Assembly: GCF_009388985.1 (NCBI RefSeq)
Contig: NZ_CP036422.1
Span: 3,610,501 to 3,674,500, forward strand
Direction of reading: 5' to 3'
Length of the DNA: 64,000 nucleotides
Source of the DNA: Halioglobus maricola
Lineage (GTDB): Bacteria > Pseudomonadota > Gammaproteobacteria > Pseudomonadales > Halieaceae
Of this stretch, positions 1 through 10,550 are shown piece after piece. A program made the position numbers and the translations under genes. The notes beneath the pieces were generated by a model. That model was not told where the DNA came from. It was given only the letters and a program-made list of their open reading frames with translations, and made no database searches. The first letter of the stretch is position 1; each line of letters opens with the position of its first letter.

Positions 1-1281
1 GACATCGCTGGATCGCGCGCTCACGCAAGCATGCTCGCCAGCGTGGGTGTCCTGACCCAGGCTGAGCTAGAGCAGATTCTGGACGGCCTCGACCAGGTTG
101 CCGCTGAGATTGAAGCCGGCGAGTTCAACTGGTCGATCGAACTGGAAGACGTGCACATGAATATTGAAGCGCGCCTGACCGAACTCATTGGCATTACTGG
201 CAAGAAGCTGCACACCGGCCGCTCGCGCAACGACCAGGTTGCGACCGACATCCGCTTGTACCTGCGCAGCGCGATTGATCGCATCGCCGAGGAACTCACT
301 CGCCTGCAGCGCGGCACCATCGGTCTCGCGGCAGACAACACCGCCACCATCATGCCGGGATTCACCCACTTGCAGACTGCACAGCCCGTCTCCTTCGGCC
401 ATCACCTGCTCGCCTGGAACGAGATGCTCGAGCGTGACCACGGCCGCCTGATGGACTGCCGTACGCGCATGAACCAGTCGCCACTGGGCGCTGCAGCACT
501 CGCAGGAACGACCTACCCGATCGAGCGGGAACACACCGCGGCAGCACTCGGTTTCGACAAACCCACCGAAAACTCACTGGATTCCGTATCCGATCGCGAT
601 TTCGCGATTGAATTCTGCTCCTTCGCCTCGCTGCTGATGACCCATCTGTCGCGCATGTCAGAGGAACTGGTGATCTGGGCATCGGCCCAGTTCAACTTCA
701 TCGAACTCCCCGACCGTTTCTGCACGGGTTCTTCCATCATGCCGCAGAAGAAAAACCCGGACGTACCGGAATTGGTTCGCGGCAAGGTTGGCAGGGTTAA
801 CGGCCACCTGATCTCCCTACTGACCCTGATGAAGAGCCAACCGTTGGCCTACAACAAGGACAACCAGGAAGATAAGGAGCCGCTGTTCGATACCGTCGAC
901 ACAGTGCTGGACTCGCTGCGCGCGTTCGCCGACATGGTTCCCGCAATCAAACCCCGCGTGGAAAACATGCGCGAAGCTGCTCGCTCAGGTTTCTCGACTG
1001 CTACCGATCTCGCCGACTACCTGGTCGGGCTCGGGCTGCCGTTTCGGGATGCACATGAAGTTGTGGGCACCGCGGTAGCGCACGGCGTTGAGACCGGCCT
1101 CGATCTGGCTGAGATGGAACTGGCAACCCTGCAGGGGTTCTGCGCGGACATCCGCGAAGACGTATTCGATGTTCTGACACTTGAGGGATCCATCGGTGCT
1201 CGCGATCATCTTGGCGGCACAGCTCCCAATCAGGTGGCGGCGGCCGCCGGGCGGGCATTGGCGTTGGTTGAGTCTCGGTAG
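1..1281 (+). CDS. argH: Argininosuccinate lyase, 5' truncated by window edge
   Basis: Last step of arginine synthesis: splits argininosuccinate into arginine and fumarate in the cytoplasm. The reading frame is open from base 1 and begins with [13 protein letters not shown], a conserved internal stretch of ArgH, so the true start lies upstream of the window and the ATG at 31 is internal. The fumarase/aspartase superfamily signature [15 protein letters not shown] lies near nt 727-771. Other ArgH hallmarks are the [12 protein letters not shown] stretch near nt 217-252 and the C-terminal [17 protein letters not shown]. The C-terminus is complete. The next gene faces the opposite way, so argH ends its transcription unit here. 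Confidence 0.96.
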   Translation, partial: DIAGSRAHASMLASVGVLTQAELEQILDGLDQVAAEIEAGEFNWSIELEDVHMNIEARLTELIGITGKKLHTGRSRNDQVATDIRLYLRSAIDRIAEELTRLQRGTIGLAADNTATIMPGFTHLQTAQPVSFGHHLLAWNEMLERDHGRLMDCRTRMNQSPLGAAALAGTTYPIEREHTAAALGFDKPTENSLDSVSDRDFAIEFCSFASLLMTHLSRMSEELVIWASAQFNFIELPDRFCTGSSIMPQKKNPDVPELVRGKVGRVNGHLISLLTLMKSQPLAYNKDNQEDKEPLFDTVDTVLDSLRAFADMVPAIKPRVENMREAARSGFSTATDLADYLVGLGLPFRDAHEVVGTAVAHGVETGLDLAEMELATLQGFCADIREDVFDVLTLEGSIGARDHLGGTAPNQVAAAAGRALALVESR

Positions 1282-1346
1282 CTTCTTTCCGGGGATGCAG
1301 TTTCGAGAGCGGCGGAGATCCGCTTTCCAGCTGTTCCCCCATGGTG

Positions 1347-2327
1347 CTATGGGCGATATCTCAGGCTTCCCTGGAAAATCACATCCGGTGCAGTTTCGAC
1401 TTGAATGTCTTCGACGATGGACAAGTCCACGGCCCACCCCGGGCTGAATCGCCATCTTGCACCTGCGGTTAGCATCACCGCCTCATCACCCAGCGCCGTG
1501 ACTTCGCTACTCATCGGCGCAGCGTGAGCGTCAATCTGGCCGATCAACGACCAGCGCTCGCTCAGGACCCAATCCATACTGAGCCCAGCGAACCACAAGT
1601 CCTGCTCCTGGGCTGCTCCCAATAAATCGGATTCACCCGCGTAGAGATAGCCCAGCTGGCCGTGCCAGCGCAGAGGGATTTCGTCGTTGCGATGGTCTCC
1701 GGAGAAACGGGCTACAAGATAGGCATCGTCTTCGCCGCTGCCCAGGAAGTCATTCTCGTTACCGGTGCCGAACTTGTAGCCCGCCGAGACACTGGCTGCA
1801 AAAATCTCATCGCGCGCAAACTGCCAGGTGAGAGAAAGGCTTGTGTCGCCGATGCCGGAAGCGTCGTCATCAAAGCCAAACTCTGCGCTGGGGCCAGCGT
1901 AGCTGAAGTCCAGCAGATCCTGGTCCACGGCCGAACGACCGCCATCCGACATGCCCCACAAGTCGTGCCAGTTATCGATCAGCGAATCGAGATTGCCGCC
2001 GGAGTGATCCAGCCAGGGGACTTCGAGCTGCAGGTCCCAGTTGTCGGCGATGGCATAGCGCAACTCCAGCGCCAACCGCAGGGTCTCACCATCGAGATTG
2101 ACCTGCTCATCGCCACGGGCTTCGTTGATGTAGTTATTAGCGACACTGGTGTGCAGGCTGAAATCCAACGCGCCAGCCGGGCCGGTGCCCGCGAAACGCT
2201 GCGAAGGCAGGCCGAACAGGCCACTGACGGGACTCAGGTTTTTCGCGTAGAGAGGCTCATTGTCCTGACTGGCGGCAGGCAGTGCCGCGGTGGCCAGGAC
2301 CAGCGCCACAAGCCGCCTTACAGCCAC
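1347..2327 (-). CDS. DUF3187 family outer-membrane/periplasmic protein
   Basis: A 326-residue protein with a Sec signal peptide (about residues 1-20, ending PAASQD), followed by NEPLYAKNLSPVSGLFGLP, typical of the DUF3187 family as I recall it. The rest alternates short hydrophobic and aromatic strands (WDLQLEVPWLDHSGG, SLTWQF, YLVARFSGDHR), as expected of an outer-membrane beta-barrel. The function of the family is unknown. Its start overlaps the end of cyaY by 10 bp on the same strand, so the two are probably co-transcribed and translationally coupled. Not a strong match to any porin with known substrate; family call moderately sure, function open. Confidence 0.75.
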   Translation of the reverse strand: MAVRRLVALVLATAALPAASQDNEPLYAKNLSPVSGLFGLPSQRFAGTGPAGALDFSLHTSVANNYINEARGDEQVNLDGETLRLALELRYAIADNWDLQLEVPWLDHSGGNLDSLIDNWHDLWGMSDGGRSAVDQDLLDFSYAGPSAEFGFDDDASGIGDTSLSLTWQFARDEIFAASVSAGYKFGTGNENDFLGSGEDDAYLVARFSGDHRNDEIPLRWHGQLGYLYAGESDLLGAAQEQDLWFAGLSMDWVLSERWSLIGQIDAHAAPMSSEVTALGDEAVMLTAGARWRFSPGWAVDLSIVEDIQVETAPDVIFQGSLRYRP

Positions 2328-2641
2328 TCGAACTCCAGCCCAGCCTGGGTGCGCATCTGCTCTACCACGAACGGCCGGAATAACTGCCCGTCGCGCGTAT
2401 TGCGCCAGTCATCGGCCTCGTGGTCATACTCGAAATGGAATCCGCCGGAGCGCGCGGCCAACCAGAGTTGGCGCACCGGGGGTTGACGGCTGAACACCAT
2501 GGTGGTGCCGTTCTCGAAGTCTACGGTCAACACGCCACCGCCGGCCTCATAGTCGAGATCGCTGTCGATCTCGTCCAGAGCCAATTCAACAGCCTCGAAG
2601 GTAGCGTCAACACGCTCACCAAATTCATTCTCAGATATCAC
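2318..2641 (-). CDS. cyaY: Iron donor protein CyaY (bacterial frataxin)
   Basis: Small acidic iron-binding protein that modulates Fe-S cluster assembly on IscS/IscU. The 107 residues match the usual length of about 106. The N-terminal helix is rich in Glu and Asp (ELALDEIDSDLDYE), followed by the beta-sheet with FSRQPPVRQLWLAARSGG, the hallmark frataxin segment, and HFEYDHEADDWRNTRDG. It is divergent from lptM-lysA-dapF, the arrangement seen in many gammaproteobacteria. The 102-bp gap to lptM must hold both promoters. The downstream DUF3187 gene begins inside its last codons. Confidence 0.95.
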   Translation of the reverse strand: MISENEFGERVDATFEAVELALDEIDSDLDYEAGGGVLTVDFENGTTMVFSRQPPVRQLWLAARSGGFHFEYDHEADDWRNTRDGQLFRPFVVEQMRTQAGLEFEWL

Positions 2642-2743
2642 GATAATCTCATCACGCCAAAGTTAGCCACAATAATAAGGGCTGCTCGCACGGCTTACTA
2701 CCGGCAGGTATACTTGCCGCTTTTGAATTTTCAGGAAAGTATC

Positions 2744-2926
2744 ATGCGATCTCCAGTCGTTCGGATAGCGGCTCTGGTCATGCCGGCCCTGCTTGTGGCT
2801 TGCGGCCAGACCGGGCCACTCTACCTGCCCGGCGAGGCGCCACAGCCTCGCAGCTCGCAGCCGGCCCCAGCCGAGACAACGGCTGACACCGCCGAGATCG
2901 CCGACTCTCCTGCACAATCGGAATAG
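2744..2926 (+). CDS. lptM: LptM-type small lipoprotein (YifL)
   Basis: A 60-residue lipoprotein. The start at 2744 has the Shine-Dalgarno sequence AGGAAAG just upstream and gives a signal peptide with lipobox LLVAC followed by GQTGPLYLPGE, the conserved LptM/YifL motif. The longer upstream frame is spurious because it lacks a signal at its start. In E. coli this lipoprotein binds LptD and aids its disulfide maturation. The C-terminus is low-complexity, rich in Pro, Ala, Glu and Ser. First gene of the lysA-dapF operon, with its stop 3 bp before the lysA start. Confidence 0.9.
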   Translation: MRSPVVRIAALVMPALLVACGQTGPLYLPGEAPQPRSSQPAPAETTADTAEIADSPAQSE

Positions 2927-2929
2927 ACC

Positions 2930-4180
2930 ATGGAACCGTTCAACTACCGCGACAACCAGCTCTGCGCTGAAGAACTACAGATAGCCGCCATCGCGCAGCG
3001 TTTCGGCACGCCCTGCTATATCTATTCCCGCGCAGCGCTGGAGGCCCGTTTCAAGGAATACCAGGATGCGCTGTCAGGTGCAGAACACCTGATTTGCTAC
3101 GCCGTGAAAGCCAACTCCAATCTGGCTGTGCTCGACATTCTGGCCCGCCTTGGCGCGGGCTTTGACATTGTGTCCGGCGGCGAAATGGAACGCGTGATCA
3201 CCGCCGGCGGTGACCCCGCAAAGATCGTTTTCTCGGGGGTCGGCAAAACACCTGCCGAGATGGCCCGCGCGCTGGACCTGGACATCGCCTGCTTCAACCT
3301 GGAATCCGCACCCGAATTAGAGCTACTGGCCCGGGTCGCGGCGGAAAAGAACATGGTGGCCCGCGTCTCCGTGCGTGTTAACCCCGATGTCGATGCACAG
3401 ACCCACCCCTACATTTCCACCGGCCTGCGCGAAAATAAATTCGGCGTTACTGTCGAGGAGGCCATGGCAGTCTATCGCCGGGCGGCGGAACTCCCGTCGA
3501 TCGAGGTGGTGGGTATCGACTGCCATATCGGCTCCCAACTGACCCAGATCAGCCCCTTCATCGACGCCCTGAAGCGCCTGCTGGCGCTGGTAGACGAGCT
3601 CGCCTCGGAGGGCATCACACTGCACCATTTGGACCTCGGGGGCGGCCTCGGTGTCTGCTACAAAGACGAACAACCCCCCTCGGTAGCCGAATATATCGCC
3701 GCGGTGCGCGCCGAGCTCGGCGATCGGCCGCTCAAATTGGTGTTCGAGCCCGGCCGTTCCATTGCCGCCAACGCCGGCCTGTTGGTAACCCGGGTGAACT
3801 ACCTCAAGCCCACCGCCGAACACAACTTCGCGCTGGTCGACGCCGCCATGAACGACATGATCCGGCCAGCGCTTTACCAGGCCTGGCTGGACATCCGCCA
3901 GGTTGACCTCGCTTCCGAGGGCCAGACGGCGACCTGGGACGTGGTAGGGCCAGTCTGTGAGACCGGCGATTTCCTCGGCAAGAACCGCGAGCTCACGGTC
4001 GCCCCGGGCGATCTGTTAGCGCTGTCCGGCGCCGGTGCCTACGGCTTTACCATGAGCTCCAATTACAATTCGCGCCCGCGCGCGGCCGAAATCATGGTCG
4101 ACGGCGACCAGGCCCACATTGTGCGAGCCCGGGAAGAGTTTGAGGACCTGATCCGCGGCGAAGCCCGCCTCCCCGATTAG
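2930..4180 (+). CDS. lysA: Diaminopimelate decarboxylase
   Basis: PLP enzyme that decarboxylates meso-diaminopimelate to L-lysine. 416 residues, the normal length. The PLP lysine is in CYAVKANSN (around residue 62). Further family landmarks are HIGSQL, LDLGGGLGVCY, the phosphate-binding EPGRSI and the active-site cysteine segment GPVCETGDF. It follows lptM with a 3-bp gap and precedes dapF by 25 bp. The two enzymes act consecutively, DapF making the meso-DAP that LysA consumes, so this is a lysine/peptidoglycan precursor operon. Confidence 0.97.
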   Translation: MEPFNYRDNQLCAEELQIAAIAQRFGTPCYIYSRAALEARFKEYQDALSGAEHLICYAVKANSNLAVLDILARLGAGFDIVSGGEMERVITAGGDPAKIVFSGVGKTPAEMARALDLDIACFNLESAPELELLARVAAEKNMVARVSVRVNPDVDAQTHPYISTGLRENKFGVTVEEAMAVYRRAAELPSIEVVGIDCHIGSQLTQISPFIDALKRLLALVDELASEGITLHHLDLGGGLGVCYKDEQPPSVAEYIAAVRAELGDRPLKLVFEPGRSIAANAGLLVTRVNYLKPTAEHNFALVDAAMNDMIRPALYQAWLDIRQVDLASEGQTATWDVVGPVCETGDFLGKNRELTVAPGDLLALSGAGAYGFTMSSNYNSRPRAAEIMVDGDQAHIVRAREEFEDLIRGEARLPD

Positions 4181-4205
4181 CGGGCATTGAGAGTACACTA
4201 AGGGC

Positions 4206-5036
4206 ATGATCCTGAAATTCACCAAAATGCACGGTGCAGGCAATGACTTCGTGGTTATTGACCTTGTCAGCCAGCGCTGCAAACTTCGCCCCCGGGACTT
4301 TCGCAACATCGCGGACCGGCGCTTTGGCGTGGGCTGCGACCAGATCCTGCTGGTAGAACCTCCGGGCAGCCCCGAAGTGGACTTCCGCTACCGGATATTC
4401 AATGCCGATGGCGGCGAGGTAGAGCAATGTGGCAACGGCGCCCGTTGCTTTGCCCGCTTTGTGCGTGAAAAGAAACTGACCGCCAAGCGTGTGCTGAAGG
4501 TGGAAACTGCGGGGGGCGTCATCACCCTGCGTGCCCATGAACAGCACCAGGTCGAGGTCGACATGGGCGTCCCTGAATTCGCTCCCGCCAATATTCCCTT
4601 TGCGGCGGAGCAACAGGCCGACAGTTACCGCCTCGCTGTGGCCGACCAGACTTTCGAAATTGGCGCCGTGTCGATGGGTAATCCCCATGCTGTTACCCGG
4701 GTTGATGATGTGGACGCCATGGACCTGGAAGACCTTGGCCCCCAGATCGAGAATCATCCGGACTTTCCCCAGCGCGTGAACGCCGGTTTCATGCAAATAG
4801 TCAGCGAAAATGAGATCAAGCTGCGGGTTTTCGAGCGCGGGGTCGGTGAGACCCTCGCCTGCGGTACCGGCGCATGCGCCGCGGTTGTCTACGGCCTGCA
4901 GCGAGGCTGGCTGCAGGATTCCGTGACAGTTCAGCTGCCCGGCGGTAAGCTGTCCATATCCTGGCCCGGGGACGGTCAGGGCGTGATTATGACAGGGCCC
5001 ACTGCGGTGGTGTTCGAAGGCACAATAAAAATCTGA
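4206..5036 (+). CDS. dapF: Diaminopimelate epimerase
   Basis: Cofactor-independent epimerase converting LL-DAP to meso-DAP for lysine and peptidoglycan synthesis. 276 residues. Both catalytic cysteines are present: one in [20 protein letters not shown] (about residue 75) and one in [12 protein letters not shown] (about residue 219). N-terminal [13 protein letters not shown] is the standard family opening. Situated between lysA and the DUF484 gene in the usual gammaproteobacterial order. Confidence 0.97.
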   Translation: MILKFTKMHGAGNDFVVIDLVSQRCKLRPRDFRNIADRRFGVGCDQILLVEPPGSPEVDFRYRIFNADGGEVEQCGNGARCFARFVREKKLTAKRVLKVETAGGVITLRAHEQHQVEVDMGVPEFAPANIPFAAEQQADSYRLAVADQTFEIGAVSMGNPHAVTRVDDVDAMDLEDLGPQIENHPDFPQRVNAGFMQIVSENEIKLRVFERGVGETLACGTGACAAVVYGLQRGWLQDSVTVQLPGGKLSISWPGDGQGVIMTGPTAVVFEGTIKI

Positions 5037-5071
5037 GGGGCCAGCGCCCCGACCAGCAGGGGAGCGACATT

Positions 5072-5773
5072 ATGTCAGCAGGCAACGAACCAGCCCAGGC
5101 GGCAATAGCCGATATAGAACTGAGCGACGAACAGGTGCGCGCGTACCTCAAAGACAACAGCGATTTCCTGCAGCGCAATCCTGACATGCTGGACCACCTG
5201 CACATCTCACACGCCTCTGGCTCCGCGGTCTCGCTGGTGGAAAAACAGGTCAGCGTGCTGCGCGAGCGCAACATGGAGATGCGTCATCGCCTCAACAGCC
5301 TCACCGCCAACGCCCGTGCCAACGACAAACTCTACGACCAGACCCGCCAGTTGGTGCTCTCACTGTTAGACGCGAGAGACCAGGAACAACTCTACAAAAA
5401 CTACATGCAGTCCATGGCCGAAGACTTCAAGGTAGAGCACGCCAGTATGATCCTCTTTGGAGAGCCTGACACAGCGGTCGAATGCCGTATCGAAAGCATC
5501 GAGTCTGCGAAAATTGAGATCGGCGGTCTGCTGCGGGGCAACAAACCTGTCTGCGGTGTGCTCCGCAAGGAAGAACTCAGCTACCTGTTCCCGGATGCCG
5601 GCGACGTGGGCTCCGCGGCTCTCGTACCTCTGGTAAAAAATGGCCAGGTTGGCATCCTCGCAGTAGGTAGCTCAGACGCCAACAAGTACAGCAGCAACAT
5701 GGACACCCTGTTCCTGTCTCACATCGCCGAAGTTGTGGCGAGACTGTTGCCAAAACTGCAAGCGGCGGACTGA
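5072..5773 (+). CDS. DUF484 family protein (GAF-like)
   Basis: A 233-residue cytoplasmic protein. The N-terminus SDEQVRAYLKDNSDFLQRNPDML is the diagnostic opening of DUF484. It is followed by a heptad-rich coiled coil (about residues 55-95) and a GAF-like domain (about residues 100-230) ending in the VALVPLVKNGQVGILAVGS-type segment. Members sit between dapF and xerC across gammaproteobacteria but have no established biochemical role. The stop codon is one base before the xerC start, so the genes are translationally coupled. Confidence 0.9.
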   Translation: MSAGNEPAQAAIADIELSDEQVRAYLKDNSDFLQRNPDMLDHLHISHASGSAVSLVEKQVSVLRERNMEMRHRLNSLTANARANDKLYDQTRQLVLSLLDARDQEQLYKNYMQSMAEDFKVEHASMILFGEPDTAVECRIESIESAKIEIGGLLRGNKPVCGVLRKEELSYLFPDAGDVGSAALVPLVKNGQVGILAVGSSDANKYSSNMDTLFLSHIAEVVARLLPKLQAAD

Positions 5774-5774
5774 T

Positions 5775-6686
5775 GTGAGCGAGTCCCTGGCCAAATCCTG
5801 CCAGCGTTTCATCACCTATTCGCGGGACGTCCGCCAACTTTCCCCGCACACTCTCAGCAATTACGAGCGTGACCTACAGTCACTACAGGCCTGGTCTGAA
5901 AGCAATAATCGACCCAGTGCCGACCAGTTGAACGAGGCTGATATTCGCGCCTGGGCGAGCCTGCTCCACCGGCGCGGCCTTGCGGGCAGCAGCATCCAGC
6001 GCAGCCTGTCGGCAGCCCGCTCCTTTTTCAACTTCCTCGGCAAGGAAAATGGCTACCCGCGCAACCCTGCTGCCAGCGTGCAAGCGCCGCGCAAACCACG
6101 GAAATTGCCCAAAACCATGGACGCAGACCAGATGGGCCGCTATCTGGAATTCGACGATACCAATCCCACAAGCCTTCGCGACCGGGCCATTGCCGAGCTC
6201 TTTTATTCCTCGGGACTGCGCCTCGCTGAGCTGGCAAGCATCGATATCGTTGATATCGACCGCGACTCCCGCCTGCTCACGGTCACCGGCAAGGGCAGCA
6301 AGACACGCACCGTACCGGTAGGCTCAACGGCGCTTGAGGCCATCGACGCCTGGCTGGCAGTGCGCCCGCCGGCAATGAACGGCGAAGACGATCAAGCGCT
6401 GTTCACCAGCAATCGCGGCACGCGAATCAGCGCTCGAAACATTCAGGCCCGCCTGAAACTGCAGGGCCGCAAAGCGGGCATGCACCAGGACGTTCACCCA
6501 CATATGCTGCGCCACTCCTTTGCCAGCCACATGCTGGAATCCTCGGGTGATTTGCGCGCCGTACAGGAGCTGCTGGGGCATGCCAACATCTCCACCACCC
6601 AGATCTACACACACCTGGATTTTCAACATCTGGCCAAGGTCTACGACGCCGCTCACCCCCGCGCCAAGCGGCGCAAGCAGGACTAA
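5775..6686 (+). CDS. xerC: Site-specific tyrosine recombinase XerC
   Basis: With XerD, resolves chromosome dimers at dif. I choose the GTG at 5775, one base after the DUF484 stop, which gives 303 residues, the normal XerC length; the ATG at 5733 would add 14 unrelated residues inside the upstream gene. The N-terminal SAM-like core-binding domain covers about residues 10-90 and the catalytic domain about 110-290. Catalytic residues are visible: Arg in SSGLRLAEL, HMLRHSFASHML (His-x-x-Arg), LLGHANISTTQIYTHL (His and the nucleophilic Tyr). Confidence 0.95.
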   Translation: MSESLAKSCQRFITYSRDVRQLSPHTLSNYERDLQSLQAWSESNNRPSADQLNEADIRAWASLLHRRGLAGSSIQRSLSAARSFFNFLGKENGYPRNPAASVQAPRKPRKLPKTMDADQMGRYLEFDDTNPTSLRDRAIAELFYSSGLRLAELASIDIVDIDRDSRLLTVTGKGSKTRTVPVGSTALEAIDAWLAVRPPAMNGEDDQALFTSNRGTRISARNIQARLKLQGRKAGMHQDVHPHMLRHSFASHMLESSGDLRAVQELLGHANISTTQIYTHLDFQHLAKVYDAAHPRAKRRKQD

Positions 6687-6689
6687 GCC

Positions 6690-7884
<1,195 letters not shown>

Positions 7885-8604
7885 TTACATGCTCTTGGAG
7901 ACAGTAAATACCACGGTATCGTCAGCCCAATCGGTATCGAACACGTCTTTCTCGTCCAGTGTGGTACCCACGTAAGCGAGGGACCAATCAACTGCCAGCC
8001 ATGAAGTGCTCAGGGCTACGGAGTAGTCGGTGTAGGAATCTTCTTCGTTAGAGAGGAAACCGCCGTCTTCATCCAGATCGTTGTAGCCAACGTGGAAATC
8101 CAGGGAGAAGTTCTCGCCCAGGCCCAGGCTGTAGTCAGCGTAGTAGTAGAAGAACGTGTCAGTTTCGCCGTAGTAGTCGTCGGAGTACGCCATGCCCACA
8201 GTGAAGTCGTGGAAGGAGAAGGAACCGTACAGCTCCTGGTAGTCACCTTCGTCACCGTCATCTCCGGGGTAATCGTAGTACAGGTAGCCCACGTCGATAG
8301 CAGAGTTTTCGCCAACGTCCATGCCCCAGCCTACGTAGTAGTCCAGCTCCAGGGAGCCGTCGAAACCGTCTGCGCTGTCAAAATCAACCGTAGAACCCCA
8401 GGTGCCGAGGTAAATGCCATTGTCGAAGGCGTAGTCAAAACCACCCTGCAGAGCGATGCTTTCGTCAGACTGTGAGATACCGCGGAAACGGTAGTCGCTG
8501 GTCAGGGCCACGTTCGCACTGATTTCACCAGCTTGTACAGTTGTCGCGGTGGCACCGGCCAGCACGGATGCTGCAATTGCAGCGGGGAGTAATTTTTTCA
8601 ACAT
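7885..8604 (-). CDS. TorF-family putative porin (copy 2)
   Basis: A 239-residue outer-membrane beta-barrel protein. I prefer the start at 8604: GGAG lies 9 bases upstream and is embedded in the alternative ATG at 8619, which has no ribosome site of its own. This start gives MLKKLLPAAIAASVLAGATA, a clean signal peptide cut near TVQA/GE. The body is a series of aromatic, Asp-rich strands (EISANVALTSDYRFRGISQ, YYVGWGMDVGENS, AYSDDYYGETDTF) typical of TorF-type putative porins. It is a close paralogue of the porin at 10551-11270, including a stretch identical at the DNA level. The link to glnK/amtB suggests a role in nitrogen-limited growth (inference). Confidence 0.85.
   Translation of the reverse strand: MLKKLLPAAIAASVLAGATATTVQAGEISANVALTSDYRFRGISQSDESIALQGGFDYAFDNGIYLGTWGSTVDFDSADGFDGSLELDYYVGWGMDVGENSAIDVGYLYYDYPGDDGDEGDYQELYGSFSFHDFTVGMAYSDDYYGETDTFFYYYADYSLGLGENFSLDFHVGYNDLDEDGGFLSNEEDSYTDYSVALSTSWLAVDWSLAYVGTTLDEKDVFDTDWADDTVVFTVSKSM
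8112..8244. repeat. 133-bp block identical to 10778-10910
   Basis: Within the second porin gene, 133 bases match the first porin copy without a single difference, synonymous sites included; flanking sequence differs every few codons. This points to recent gene conversion or a young duplication. Confidence 0.88.
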
Positions 8605-8780
8605 TTTCACTATCTCCATATAGGTGTGTGTTTTAGCTGTGCCCCCTTATCAGCTACCCCTACAGAGTGAGCTACCGCTTTATTGTCGGTACTACAGCGA
8701 CGCCTAGTGTAGGAAGGGAAGGTGAAGTAATTAAGGACTTATTGCGGAGTGAGAGTGTGAATTTGTTGCAGACTATCAAC

Positions 8781-8806
8781 AAAAAAGGGGGGCCAAAAGG
8801 CCCCCC
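8781..8806 (-). terminator. Rho-independent terminator after amtB
   Basis: Minus-strand stem of 8 bp (GGGGGGCC / GGCCCCCC, loop of four) followed by six T, located 37 bp past the amtB stop at 8843. It ends the porin-glnK-amtB unit and implies that the second porin has its own promoter in 8605-8780. Confidence 0.9.
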
Positions 8807-8842
8807 AAGTACACGCATTATTACAATGCGCCCGCAAGATGG

Positions 8843-10111
8843 TTACGAGTTAGTGAACTCGGGGTATGCCTCCATACCACACTCGGAGATGTCCACACCT
8901 TCGTATTCTTCCTCTTCGCCAACCCGGATACCCATGATCATCTTGAGTACGAACCAGGTGATGAAGCTCGCGCCGAATACCCAGACGAAGATCACCAGAG
9001 TACCTACCAGCTGACCCATGAAGGTCGCGTCGGCGTCGGACAGCAGTACTGCGAAGATACCCCACAGGCCTACCACACCGTGCACGGAGATGGCGCCAAC
9101 AGGATCGTCCAGCTTCAGCTTGTCGAGAGTAACGATGGAGAACACAACGATGATGCCACCGATTGCGCCGATGATAGTCGCCAACAGGGGAGACGGATCA
9201 GCAGGCTCAGCGGTGATCGCTACGAGGCCAGCCAGGGCACCGTTGAGGGCCATGGTCAGGTCGGCCTTGCCGAACATGATGCGCGCGACAACAAGAGCAG
9301 CAATCAGGCCGCCAGCGGCAGCTGCATTAGTGTTCAGGAACACGTTGGCCACTTCGTTGGCAACACCGATGCCACCCAGTTTCAGGGTAGAACCGCCGTT
9401 GAAGCCGAACCAGCCCATCCACAGGATGAAGGTACCAAGAGTCGCGAGGGGCAGGTTGGCACCGGGGATGGCGTTAACCTGGCCTTCAGGGCCGTATTTA
9501 CCTTTACGGGCACCCAGCAGCAGAACGCCTGCGAGGGCAGCAGCAGCACCAGCCATGTGGACGATACCGGAGCCCGCGTAGTCGGAGTAGCTCAGCTCAC
9601 CAATGAAGGGAACTGCCTTGCCACCCCAGGTCCAGCCGCCTTCGATCGGGTAGATGAAGCCAGTCATGACAACTGCGAAAGCCAGGAAGGCCCACAGCTT
9701 CATGCGCTCAGCTACAGCACCGGATACGATGGACATGGCAGTTGCTACGAAAACAACCTGGAAGAAAAAGTCAGAAGCGCCGGCGTATTCGCCCATGTCG
9801 CCAAAGCCAGATTCCTTGGAGGCTTCCAGTACAGCGGCAACGGCAGCGTCGTCCATCTGGGCAACGGTGGTTACACCTGACAGGAACATACCGCCGTCGT
9901 ACATGAAGTGGTAACCACAGATCAGGTACATGGTGGATGCCACTGCAAACAGGGCGACGTTCTTCAAAAGAATTTCAGTTGTGTTTTTGGAACGGACCAG
10001 ACCAGCCTCGAGCATTGCGAAGCCGGCTGCCATCCACATTACCAGTGCGCCACAGACAAGAAAGTAAAACGTGTCCATTGCGTACTGTAGTTCGAAAATA
10101 TTGTTTTCCAT
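8843..10111 (-). CDS. amtB: Ammonium transporter (Amt/MEP/Rh family)
   Basis: Inner-membrane ammonium channel of 422 residues and about 11 membrane helices. Landmarks are ALVMWMAAGFAMLEAGLVR in helix 1, DYAGSGIVHMAGA (conserved Asp and the first pore His), LGTFILWMGWFGFNGGS, and ISVHGVVGLWG (second pore His). The cytoplasmic C-terminal tail is the GlnK-interaction region of the family. It follows glnK with a 30-bp gap, the usual glnK-amtB pairing in which GlnK plugs the channel when nitrogen is plentiful. No obvious separate promoter, so it is expected to be read from the sigma54 promoter upstream of the first porin. Confidence 0.96.
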   Translation of the reverse strand: MENNIFELQYAMDTFYFLVCGALVMWMAAGFAMLEAGLVRSKNTTEILLKNVALFAVASTMYLICGYHFMYDGGMFLSGVTTVAQMDDAAVAAVLEASKESGFGDMGEYAGASDFFFQVVFVATAMSIVSGAVAERMKLWAFLAFAVVMTGFIYPIEGGWTWGGKAVPFIGELSYSDYAGSGIVHMAGAAAALAGVLLLGARKGKYGPEGQVNAIPGANLPLATLGTFILWMGWFGFNGGSTLKLGGIGVANEVANVFLNTNAAAAGGLIAALVVARIMFGKADLTMALNGALAGLVAITAEPADPSPLLATIIGAIGGIIVVFSIVTLDKLKLDDPVGAISVHGVVGLWGIFAVLLSDADATFMGQLVGTLVIFVWVFGASFITWFVLKMIMGIRVGEEEEYEGVDISECGMEAYPEFTNS

Positions 10112-10141
10112 GGGAATACTCTCTGCAGACAGTAAAAGGGT

Positions 10142-10501
<360 letters not shown>

Positions 10502-10504
10502 TTA

Positions 10505-10528
10505 TGGCGCCCCGCGGATGAGGCGCCA
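10505..10528 (-). other. Hairpin between first porin and glnK
   Basis: Seven-base inverted repeat TGGCGCC / GGCGCCA with a 10-base loop, in the 70-bp gap between the porin stop and the glnK start. There is no T-run, so it is more likely an attenuator or mRNA-stabilising element that sets porin-to-glnK ratio than a full terminator. Confidence 0.5.
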
Positions 10529-10550
10529 CGTGTTACAGAGTCACGTATGT

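Noticed and set aside
1282..1346. Possible terminator after argH
   Set aside because: Only a 5-bp GCGGA/TCCGC stem, no T-run.
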